Under the pieces are notes generated by a model. The model was not told the origin of the DNA, did not search any database, and was given only the letters and a program-made list of their open reading frames with translations. DNA of 64,000 nt from assembly GCF_002979975.1 (NCBI RefSeq), contig NZ_PCQD01000005.1:356433-420432 (forward strand), in the 5' to 3' direction. Each line of letters opens with the position of its first letter. The first letter of the stretch is position 1. The position numbers and the translations under genes are program-made. This document shows, piece after piece, positions 43,310-51,623 of the stretch. The stretch is from Pseudomonas sp. MYb185. GTDB taxonomy: Bacteria > Pseudomonadota > Gammaproteobacteria > Pseudomonadales > Pseudomonadaceae.

Positions 43310-44930
43310 CGGCCCTGGTGAAGACCTCGGTCAGTTTCCCATCCAGGGCGTAGGGGTCTGGCGTGAACCACAGCTGTCCGTCCGCGCTGGCCTGGGCGGT
43401 CCAGTAGGTCAGCAGTACCTGCGGGCCGTTTTCAACCCGAACCTCCCTGGTTCTGCCACTGGCCAGTTGCTCTTCGATCTGTTCGCGCTGCTGTGCATCC
43501 AGGCTGTGAAACAGGTAGTCGGCGAGCTCCGTTGCCTGCTCCACCCGCACGCAGCCGGAGCTGACATTGCGTATCGCACGGGCGAACAATGACTGGCTGG
43601 GCGTATCGTGCAGGAATACCGAAAACGGGTTGTCGAAGCGGAACACCATCTGGCCCAGGGGGTTGTCCGGGCCCGGGGGCTGACGCAGCATCACCCCGCG
43701 GGGGTTGGTCCAATCGATGTCCATCGGATTCAACCGGTTGCCCTGGGCATCCAGTACCTGCAGATCGCGCTCCGCGAAATAAGCCGGATTGGCACGGATC
43801 TGTGGCAGCTTGTCCTCGCGCATGATGGTCGGCGGTATCGTCCAGCTGGGATTCAGGGTGACCCGGTTGATCCGCGAATCCAGCAATGGTGTAGCTCGAC
43901 CCGGGCTGCCCGACTGCACCCTGGATTGCCAGCGGATCTCGTTGCCCTGGTAGAGGATGGCATTGCTGCCGGCGGAATTGACCAGCAAGACGTGGTGATG
44001 GCGCCTGGCGTCCAGCCAGCGCAGGCGTTCCAGGTTGATCTGCACCTGACGGACCCGGTCAGCGGGACTGATGTTCAATGCGGCGACGGTCTGCTGGCCG
44101 ACAATGGCGTCGGGTTGCAGGCCATGGGCTTGCTGAAACGCACGCACCGCCTGTTGCAGCGGAACATCATAGCTCAGTGGCTGCCCCCGTACCGGTTCGG
44201 GGGAGGGCAGTACCGGTTCGGTCAGCGGGCCGGCACTGGCTCCCGGCGCCAGGTAGCCGCCGAACATCAGCCGCTGGGCAAGTTGTGCCAGCCGCGGGTC
44301 GTTGCTTCCGGGTTTGATCGCCGGGCCGTCGGGGAAAGTAACCAGCTCCGGTGCGTGGTGATCCATTTGCTGATAGGCCTGGCGCAGCTGGTGGTACAGC
44401 GGCAGGCTCGGGCGGGCGCTGTCGAAGGCCTGTTGCATGTCCTGCAGGCCGATAATGCCCAGCCTGGCCACCTCCACGCGCGCCGGTGGCAGCAGCGAGG
44501 TGGAGGTCCACACCGGCTCATGGCGCTGTTGGTCGAGCCGACCGCGGCTCAGGTGCTCAAGTGCCCGCAGGTAGTCCCCGCTTTGGCGCAGTTCCCGGCA
44601 CAGGGCGTCTTCCCCCCGGGCGCGTTCGGCAACATATTGCTGCGGGTTCAGTCCATCATGCGCCATTTCCAGCAATTGCTCGCGCAGGTCGCGCGTGCGC
44701 TTCCTGTCCTGCCAGATCGGAATATAGCCGTTGGCCTGATACAGCCAGCCCAGGGCCTCGGCGATGGGCTGGCTGCGCAACTCCGGCAGGGACTGGCACC
44801 GCTCTGTCGGGTCATCGACCAGCACCTGCTGGATGGGCGTCAAAGGCACATTGACGGTGAATTCAGCCTTGGCGGGCAGGGCAGCCCAGCAAAGGCAACT
44901 GACGAATAGCACTGTACATTTTTTGAGCAA
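43266..44930 (-). CDS. L,D-transpeptidase, YcbB/LdtD type
   Basis: A periplasmic peptidoglycan cross-linking enzyme forming 3-3 bonds. I place the start at TTG 44930 with GGGAG 8 bases upstream, because it gives a clean signal peptide LKKCTVLFVSCLCWAALPAK and 554 residues; the frame is open to an ATG at 45017. A scaffold domain (about 60-250) precedes a peptidoglycan-binding domain (AVRAFQQAHGLQPDAIVGQQ) and a YkuD catalytic domain with HDTPSQSLF and the SSGCVRVE motif, nucleophile near Cys460. Beta-lactam resistance by such enzymes is known in E. coli only under special conditions. Confidence 0.9.
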   Translation of the reverse strand: MLKKCTVLFVSCLCWAALPAKAEFTVNVPLTPIQQVLVDDPTERCQSLPELRSQPIAEALGWLYQANGYIPIWQDRKRTRDLREQLLEMAHDGLNPQQYVAERARGEDALCRELRQSGDYLRALEHLSRGRLDQQRHEPVWTSTSLLPPARVEVARLGIIGLQDMQQAFDSARPSLPLYHQLRQAYQQMDHHAPELVTFPDGPAIKPGSNDPRLAQLAQRLMFGGYLAPGASAGPLTEPVLPSPEPVRGQPLSYDVPLQQAVRAFQQAHGLQPDAIVGQQTVAALNISPADRVRQVQINLERLRWLDARRHHHVLLVNSAGSNAILYQGNEIRWQSRVQSGSPGRATPLLDSRINRVTLNPSWTIPPTIMREDKLPQIRANPAYFAERDLQVLDAQGNRLNPMDIDWTNPRGVMLRQPPGPDNPLGQMVFRFDNPFSVFLHDTPSQSLFARAIRNVSSGCVRVEQATELADYLFHSLDAQQREQIEEQLASGRTREVRVENGPQVLLTYWTAQASADGQLWFTPDPYALDGKLTEVFTRAVRSSDDAGRTPAER

Positions 44931-45088
44931 CAGGTAATCTCCCAACCACAATTTGGGGGCGCACCGTTCCATTCGGCCTTTCATGCAGTATAGGCAAAGC
45001 CACGCATGATTCTTCACCGGGCCGGATTGCGACCTGTTTTTCTACTTTTTTCTTGTTGGCTCGTTCCTTTTGGGCCAAGGGGCAACCG

Positions 45089-45838
45089 ATGTTGAATCGT
45101 CTACGCCGTATTGGCGTATTGACTACTGTCTGTCTTGCGTTCGTGGCCGGTCCTGCCGGCGCTATTGAAACCGCCATCACTCATCCACCTGCTCAACCGT
45201 ACTCACAGCCGCAGCCACAGTTGGCCAGCACGCTGGCAGCCCAGGCTCCCGACCTGAATCCACAGGTATTGCAGACTGCCGTGTCGGCGATGCAATGCGC
45301 CCTCAACAGTGGTGCCGAGCCGGCCAGCCGGCTGGCGGTGATCGACTTCTCGCTACCCTCCACCGAACAGCGCCTATGGATCTTCGATCTGCACAGCCAG
45401 AGCCTGGTGCTGCAGGATCTGGTAGCGCACGGTCAGGGCTCCGGTGACAACTTCGCCCGGCAGTTCTCCAATGTAGAGGGCAGTCACCAATCGAGCATTG
45501 GCCTGTTCCGCACCCAGGAAAGCTACATGGGCAAGCATGGCTATTCGCTGCGGATGGATGGCCTGGAGCCGGGCATCAACGATCTGGCGCGCCAACGGGC
45601 GATCGTCATACACCCTGCCGATTATGTCGATCCCAGCTGGATAGAGCGCCATGGCCGCATCGGTCGCAGCCACGGCTGTCCAGCGGTGCGACCGGAAGTC
45701 GCCAGCATGGTCGTTGATAGTCTCAAGGGCGGCCAATTCATGTTTTCCTACTACCCGGATGATCACTGGCTGGCCACCTCGTCCTTCATCAACTGCCCGT
45801 CCGAGGACGGCGGCAACATGGTCGCATCGACCCACTGA
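45089..45838 (+). CDS. Murein L,D-transpeptidase catalytic domain protein (YkuD_2 type)
   Basis: 249 residues with a signal peptide (LNRLRRIGVLTTVCLAFVAG, cleavage near GAI-E), then a YkuD-like fold whose active site is GRIGRSHGCPAV with Cys197. Further marks: FRTQESYMGKHGYSLRMDGL and HPADYVDPSWIERHG. Start ATG 45089 has AAGGGG upstream; ATG 45053 lies in the promoter zone. Divergent from a second L,D-transpeptidase of a different subfamily. Confidence 0.87.
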   Translation: MLNRLRRIGVLTTVCLAFVAGPAGAIETAITHPPAQPYSQPQPQLASTLAAQAPDLNPQVLQTAVSAMQCALNSGAEPASRLAVIDFSLPSTEQRLWIFDLHSQSLVLQDLVAHGQGSGDNFARQFSNVEGSHQSSIGLFRTQESYMGKHGYSLRMDGLEPGINDLARQRAIVIHPADYVDPSWIERHGRIGRSHGCPAVRPEVASMVVDSLKGGQFMFSYYPDDHWLATSSFINCPSEDGGNMVASTH

Positions 45839-45947
45839 CTGCCCCGCTGAGCCGGTAACTGGATAGTGGCCAGTTGCCGGCTGTCATCATAGTGCAACCC
45901 ATTTTTCATAACCTGCATCACACCTTCGGTTCTCAGTGTGTTGCCTA

Positions 45948-46214
45948 AGGGCCTGTTCCTGTTTCATTACCAGCCGCGCCGGCGCCTGTTTTTGCGCGAT
46001 GCAAGGCACGAGGAGAGAAATTTGGCCATTCCAAATGAACGACGAGTAACGCAGCATCGCGCAAAAACAGGCCCGGCCCTGCGGGTTGCGCGTCAAATCT
46101 CGCCATGCGTCGTTGTGGGACTTGGCAAGGGAATGACCATTACCTGCGTCCCACGCCTAGCCTGGCGAGATTTGACGCTGCAACGCGGCTGGTAATGAAA
46201 CAGGAACAGGCCCT
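45948..46214. repeat. 267-bp element with perfect 31-bp terminal inverted repeats
   Basis: The element starts AGGGCCTGTTCCTGTTTCAT and ends with the exact reverse complement over 31 bases. Inside, CCTGTTTTTGCGCGATGC and GCATCGCGCAAAAACAGG are inverted to each other (about 45978-46074). A second pair, GCGTCAAATCTCGCCA and its partner TGGCGAGATTTGACGC, lies further right (about 46090-46178) with GTGGGAC/GTCCCAC inside it. The whole unit can fold as a cross of nested hairpins. No transposase is encoded. It ends 2 bp before the chemoreceptor ATG. The pattern is that of a non-autonomous mobile repeat. Confidence 0.85.
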
Positions 46215-46216
46215 AG

Positions 46217-48556
46217 ATGAAGATATCCACCCGCTTGATGCTAGGCTCGTCGCTGCTGACGATCCTGGCGGTCGTCGTTTCTTCCGGAATTACCGGCTGG
46301 CTGGCCCTGGACCGCAGTACCGATGCGGTCGGTCGCAGCGTCGAGCAGCAGTTCATGGCGGTAGCGGCTGGCCGCCAGGGCAGTGTCAGCAGTCTGCTGC
46401 AGAGCCATCATGACCTGTTGCTGTCGCTGGCCAACAACCGCATGACCCAGGAAGCCATCTACGGCTTCGTGCGCCCCTTCGTCTCCTACCGCTACGAAGT
46501 AACCCCGCCCAAGCTGGATGCCTTGCGGTCGGCCATGGCCGAGTGGTATCAGCAACACTATCGACCGCTGTACGAACAACGCACCCGCGGCGAGACGCCA
46601 CCGGTCGCCGAGTGGTTGTCGGCAATCCGCCTGGAAGGGTTGCTGTTGCAACAGGCCTACATGGCGAACAACCCCAACCCCGTCGAGCAACTGGGTGCAA
46701 TGATCGATCCGCAGGACGCGACCATCTACGGCCAGCAGCACCTGCGCTATCAGGAAAGTTTCGCCGAGGTGACCCAGCGCTACGGTTATCACGACCTGAT
46801 GCTGGTGGATGCCGCCAGCCATGAGGTGATCTACAGCGTCAACAAGGGGCCGGTCTTCGCCACCTCGCTGAAGGATGGTCCTTTCGCCCAGTCGGCGCTG
46901 GGTGAGCTGCTGGCCCGGATGGCCGCCGCCCCTCAGGCCGGGCAGTTCAGCGTATCGCGCTTTTCGCTGTTCGCCGGTCACTTCGACGAGCAGGTAGTGT
47001 TCTTCGGCGTGCCGGTGTATCACCCGGTATACAGCCCGGATACACCGTTGGGCTATCTGGTGGCGCAGTTGCCCGCCGAGCGTTTCACCGCGCTGATGAG
47101 CGCGGGTGGCAACTGGCAGGAGATCGGCCTGGGTGCCAGCGGCGATGCCTATCTGGTGGCGCCCGATGGCCGCCTGGTCACCGAACCGCGATCGGTGCTG
47201 ACCGAGCCGGAGCAGGCCTTGCAGCGCCTGGATGTCCGCGCCCAGCCAGCGGCGAGGCTGGCGGCCATGCAGCGCCATCAGGCCGTCAGTGGGCGCTATG
47301 TCTTCGATAGCCCGGTGGTGCACGATGCCGCGGCTGGCAAATCCGGTCTGGGGCAGAAGCCCAATCCGTTCGGTGAAGCGGTACTGATGAGCTGGCAGCC
47401 ACTGCAGGTCGGTGATGCCACCTTTGCGCTGATCACCGAGCAATCGCTGGAGGAAAGCTACGGGGCGGTCGGGGCCATGCGCAGCGAGATCGTGCTGAGC
47501 ATCGTACTGGCGGTGGTGATCATGGGCCTGTTGGCCGCGCTGGCCTCCTGGCTGCTGACACGGATGGTGGCCAACCCGCTGGGGCGGCTGTCGGCTTCGA
47601 TCATTGAGATCGTGCACCAGCGTGACATGACCCGTCGCATGCCCGATCGGGGCAATGACGAGATCGGCAGCATTTCCCTGGCCCTCAACCAGTTGTTCGA
47701 GACCTTTGCCGGCCTGATCGCCCGTATCCGTTCCACTTCGGAGCAGACCGCTGACGCCGCCACACGCAATGTCAGCACCAGCCAGGACTGCCGGGATGTG
47801 GCGTTGCATCAGCGCCAGGCGCTGACCGAACTGGATGTCGAGTCCAGTGCCCTGCAGGAGTCGATTGGCGAGGTGGCACGGCTGGTGGGTGAGTCCGCCA
47901 GCCAGGCGCGTCAGGCAGACCAGAGTGCGGAGCAGGGGCATGATTCGGTCTCGAAGGTAAGTCGCATGATCCACCAGCTGGCGGGGGAAGTGGCCAACTC
48001 CTGCGACAGCATGCAGGAGCTGCAACAGGCTGCCGGGGATATTGTCTCGGTGCTGGATACCATCGAGGGAATCGCCGAGCAGACCAACCTGCTGGCTCTC
48101 AATGCCGCTATCGAAGCGGCCCGTGCCGGCGACCAGGGGCGCGGCTTCGCGGTGGTGGCCGACGAGGTCAGACGCCTGTCACGCAGCACCCAGGATGCCA
48201 CCGGGCAGATCCAGACGATGCTGGACCGGCTGCGCAGCACTGTTAGCGACGCGGCGCTGGGGCTGGCCCAGGAGCAGGAAACCGCGGCGCAGTGCCTGCA
48301 GGGCGCCTCCCAGGCGGAGCAACTGCTGGTGGCGATACGCGACCAGGTGGCGGATATCACCCGCGCCAGCGGCGCGATCGACAGTGCCATTCTGGAAGAA
48401 AGCAGGCGGGCCCAACGCATGGGCGAGAAGCTCGCCGGCATTCATGTGCAGGCGCAGAATACCGCCGAAGCGATGACGGAGCTGACCGCCAACGCCCGGG
48501 CCCAGGAAGAGCTGGCGCTCCAGGTGCAGCAGGCTTCGGCGGAATTCAAGGTCTGA
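46217..48556 (+). CDS. Methyl-accepting chemotaxis protein
   Basis: 779 residues. TM1 is at about 7-32, a large periplasmic sensor domain fills about 33-424, TM2 lies at about 425-447 ([20 protein letters not shown]), then HAMP (about 448-500) and the signalling hairpin. The tip reads [20 protein letters not shown] near residue 620, then [15 protein letters not shown]. No C-terminal receptor-methylase tether is visible. The ligand is not predictable. The start is only 2 bp downstream of a 267-bp palindromic repeat, so its ribosome site (ACAGGAACAGG) would be inside the repeat. Confidence 0.93.
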   Translation: MKISTRLMLGSSLLTILAVVVSSGITGWLALDRSTDAVGRSVEQQFMAVAAGRQGSVSSLLQSHHDLLLSLANNRMTQEAIYGFVRPFVSYRYEVTPPKLDALRSAMAEWYQQHYRPLYEQRTRGETPPVAEWLSAIRLEGLLLQQAYMANNPNPVEQLGAMIDPQDATIYGQQHLRYQESFAEVTQRYGYHDLMLVDAASHEVIYSVNKGPVFATSLKDGPFAQSALGELLARMAAAPQAGQFSVSRFSLFAGHFDEQVVFFGVPVYHPVYSPDTPLGYLVAQLPAERFTALMSAGGNWQEIGLGASGDAYLVAPDGRLVTEPRSVLTEPEQALQRLDVRAQPAARLAAMQRHQAVSGRYVFDSPVVHDAAAGKSGLGQKPNPFGEAVLMSWQPLQVGDATFALITEQSLEESYGAVGAMRSEIVLSIVLAVVIMGLLAALASWLLTRMVANPLGRLSASIIEIVHQRDMTRRMPDRGNDEIGSISLALNQLFETFAGLIARIRSTSEQTADAATRNVSTSQDCRDVALHQRQALTELDVESSALQESIGEVARLVGESASQARQADQSAEQGHDSVSKVSRMIHQLAGEVANSCDSMQELQQAAGDIVSVLDTIEGIAEQTNLLALNAAIEAARAGDQGRGFAVVADEVRRLSRSTQDATGQIQTMLDRLRSTVSDAALGLAQEQETAAQCLQGASQAEQLLVAIRDQVADITRASGAIDSAILEESRRAQRMGEKLAGIHVQAQNTAEAMTELTANARAQEELALQVQQASAEFKV

Positions 48557-48640
48557 GCGGAAAGGGCGTGAGACAACTATTGATTTTGTACTCTCTGCCA
48601 GATAGAGTGCTTTGTATCAGAAAAACAAGAGAAGCATTCC

Positions 48641-49186
48641 ATGCAGCCAACCGCCGAAGAGGCCGCCCAAGCCCTGCGTGACATAGCGCGGGTCAAGCAT
48701 CGGGCCGCCGGCTTTCAGGACTACCGGGCCGAGTCCGGCCAACTGATTCTCTGGGGCCTGGCCTATGTGGCCGGTTTCGCTCTTACCGCCTGTTTTCGCG
48801 ATCATATTCTGCCGATCTGGATCATCGTCATCCTCGCCGCGATGACCATGGGTATCCGTCTGGCCCGCCGCTCGGGTGCCGGATCTGCGGTGGCCTGGCG
48901 CTATATCGGGGTCATTGGCACCATCATTTTGTTCAGCCTGGCGCTGAACCTGGTTTTCTGGCCACTCACTCCCGAGCAGGGCGCCATGCTGGCACCGATG
49001 CTCCTGGCCGCGCTGTATATCCTCCGCGGTATTCAGCTGCGTCCGCGCTACACCCTCATCGGACTGATGCTGGGCACGCTGTGCATGTTCGGCTACCTGT
49101 TTCTGTTGCCGGTATTCTGGGCATGGATGGCGCTGGCCTGCGGCGGAACCCTGATTCTGTCAGGCCTCTGGCTCAGGGGCCGATAA
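48641..49186 (+). CDS. Small multi-spanning membrane protein
   Basis: 181 residues with a soluble N-terminus (EEAAQALRDIARVKHRA) and about five hydrophobic helices between residues 38 and 175, ending LWLRGR. Its stop overlaps the start of a winged-helix gene (TAATG). I recognise this pairing of a small membrane protein with a transcription factor in other Proteobacteria but know no function. Confidence 0.78.
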   Translation: MQPTAEEAAQALRDIARVKHRAAGFQDYRAESGQLILWGLAYVAGFALTACFRDHILPIWIIVILAAMTMGIRLARRSGAGSAVAWRYIGVIGTIILFSLALNLVFWPLTPEQGAMLAPMLLAALYILRGIQLRPRYTLIGLMLGTLCMFGYLFLLPVFWAWMALACGGTLILSGLWLRGR

Positions 49187-49524
49187 TGCAGACCCCCGAC
49201 GAGATCATCCATCAGCCGGTACGACTGAAGATCATGGCCGCGCTCAACACCCTCGAAACTGGGCAGTGGCTCGAGTTCGTTGCCTTGCGCTCCATCGTAC
49301 AGGCCACCGATGGCAATCTTGGCGCCCACCTGGCGACGCTGGAAACGGCTGGCTATGTGCTGCTGAAGAAGGATTTCGCCGCGCGCAAGCCGCGCACTCG
49401 CGCCTGCCTGAGCCGCGCAGGCCGCGAGGCTTTCAATCGCTATGTCATTGCTCTACAGGCGATTCTCATGCCGCAGAATGTCGATGCCGAAGCCTGGGAA
49501 AGTAAACGGGATAGCCACGAATAA
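49186..49524 (+). CDS. Winged-helix DNA-binding protein
   Basis: 112 residues, a MarR/ArsR-like winged helix: HQPVRLKIMAALNTLETGQW, FVALRSIVQATDGNLGAHLA, LETAGYVLLKKDF and RACLSRAGREAFNRYV. This is the single-domain 'transcriptional regulator' type. Start at 49186, coupled to the membrane protein gene; the regulator probably acts on the same operon, or on the exbB operon that begins 44 bp downstream. Confidence 0.82.
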   Translation: MQTPDEIIHQPVRLKIMAALNTLETGQWLEFVALRSIVQATDGNLGAHLATLETAGYVLLKKDFAARKPRTRACLSRAGREAFNRYVIALQAILMPQNVDAEAWESKRDSHE

Positions 49525-49568
49525 CCGACAGACACTCAAATCTACAAAAACAATAAGAAGGAAACTCC

Positions 49569-50444
<876 letters not shown>

Positions 50445-50445
50445 T

Positions 50446-50880
50446 ATGGGTATCCAACTGGATTCCGGGCCGACGGTAAAACGGCATAACTATCAGCAGA
50501 ACGCCGAGATCAATATCACCCCCTTCGTCGATGTGATCCTGGTATTGCTGATCATCTTCATGGTGGCCGCGCCTCTGGCAACGGTGGATGTACCGGTCGA
50601 TCTGCCGAGCAACGCCTCGACACCCGCGCCGCCGCCAACCGAGCCGGTGTATATCAGCGTGCAGACCGACGGCAGCATCTTCGTGCAGGAGCAGGCCGTG
50701 CCGCTGGCGCAGCTGGCCGCATCGACCCACGGGGTAACGGCGGGGCAACTGGAAACCCGGCTGTTTCTGCGCGGTGACCGCACGGTGGAATATGGCACCC
50801 TGATGCAAGTGATGAATGTACTGCAGAAGGCCGGCTACTCGCGGATCAGCCTGGTCGCTACCGAAGAGCTGGAGTTCTGA
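50446..50880 (+). CDS. exbD: ExbD/TolR-family protein
   Basis: 144 residues with one TM helix (PFVDVILVLLIIFMVAAPLA) containing the protonatable Asp29, then a periplasmic domain ending SRISLVATEELEF. The start ATG 50446 overlaps nothing and is 1 base after the exbB stop; the stop shares bases with the tonB-like ATG (TGATG). Partner of the ExbB-like channel in using the proton gradient. Confidence 0.94.
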   Translation: MGIQLDSGPTVKRHNYQQNAEINITPFVDVILVLLIIFMVAAPLATVDVPVDLPSNASTPAPPPTEPVYISVQTDGSIFVQEQAVPLAQLAASTHGVTAGQLETRLFLRGDRTVEYGTLMQVMNVLQKAGYSRISLVATEELEF

Positions 50881-51596
50881 TGAGTAGCGCCAGTGAATCC
50901 CGGCCATGGAACTGGCTGGTGCGCTTGCTGGTCGTCGGTGTGTCGGTGGCGTTGCACGCGGCGCTGGTGGTATGGCTGATGAGCAGTCATTTCAGCCACC
51001 CGCAGGTGCCATTGCCAGAGGCGGTGGCTGTCGAACTGGTGGAGCTGCCAGCGGTGCCGGAACCTGATCCTGAGCCTGAGCCGGAACCAGAGCCGGAACC
51101 CATTTCCGAACCTGAGCCGGAACCCGTTCCCAAGCCACAGCCTGTGCCACCCAAGCCGGTGCAGCGGGCAGCGCCGGCAAAACCCGCAGGCCCACCCGCG
51201 TATGCATTCGGTGACAACCAGGACTGGGCACCACCGCCCACACCTTCGGCATCGAACCCGACAGCCACCCGCGGCCGGCCGGTGCCATCAGCCTATGCCG
51301 ACACGGTGAAGAACCGGGTTACCGCCAACCTGAGGCGTCCCGAAGGCTCGGTGTACAAGCCGCCGCCGGGATACAAGGGCGATCCGAATGACTTCAAGCG
51401 CCAGTGCTATATCCCCTACGAAATCACCGTGGATGCGGCTGGCCACATGCTGCATTACACCATCGACCGTTGCGGTGATGAGCTGCTGGATGCCGCCGCC
51501 GAGCAGGCGGTGCGCAGCGCCGGGCCATTTCCGCCGCCGCCCAATCAGGGTGCCGAGCAATACATCATCTACGGCACGGCGATATTCATCAAATAA
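50880..51596 (+). CDS. TonB/TolA-like energy transducer
   Basis: 238 residues: one N-terminal TM helix (about 12-34) with the S-x3-H motif (Ser22, His26) shared by TonB and TolA for contact with ExbD/TolR, then a Glu-Pro repeat (about 60-100) and Pro-rich spacer, and a C-terminal domain. The C-domain reads QCYIPYEITVDAAGHMLHYT, then DRCGDELLDAAAEQAVRSAG and FPPPP, which looks more like the TolA/TonB-C overlap class than a classical TonB. Two Cys there may form a disulfide. Coupled to exbD. Confidence 0.85.
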   Translation: MSSASESRPWNWLVRLLVVGVSVALHAALVVWLMSSHFSHPQVPLPEAVAVELVELPAVPEPDPEPEPEPEPEPISEPEPEPVPKPQPVPPKPVQRAAPAKPAGPPAYAFGDNQDWAPPPTPSASNPTATRGRPVPSAYADTVKNRVTANLRRPEGSVYKPPPGYKGDPNDFKRQCYIPYEITVDAAGHMLHYTIDRCGDELLDAAAEQAVRSAGPFPPPPNQGAEQYIIYGTAIFIK

Positions 51597-51623
51597 CACC
51601 GCTCCAGGAAAGGACAGAACACT

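Noticed and set aside
45887..46096. Small protein frames inside the 267-bp repeat
   Set aside because: They are translations of inverted-repeat DNA; the repeat structure explains the open frames better than a gene.
46241..48025. Long open frame antisense to the chemoreceptor
   Set aside because: Shadow of the chemoreceptor reading frame; no motif, high Gln/His content.
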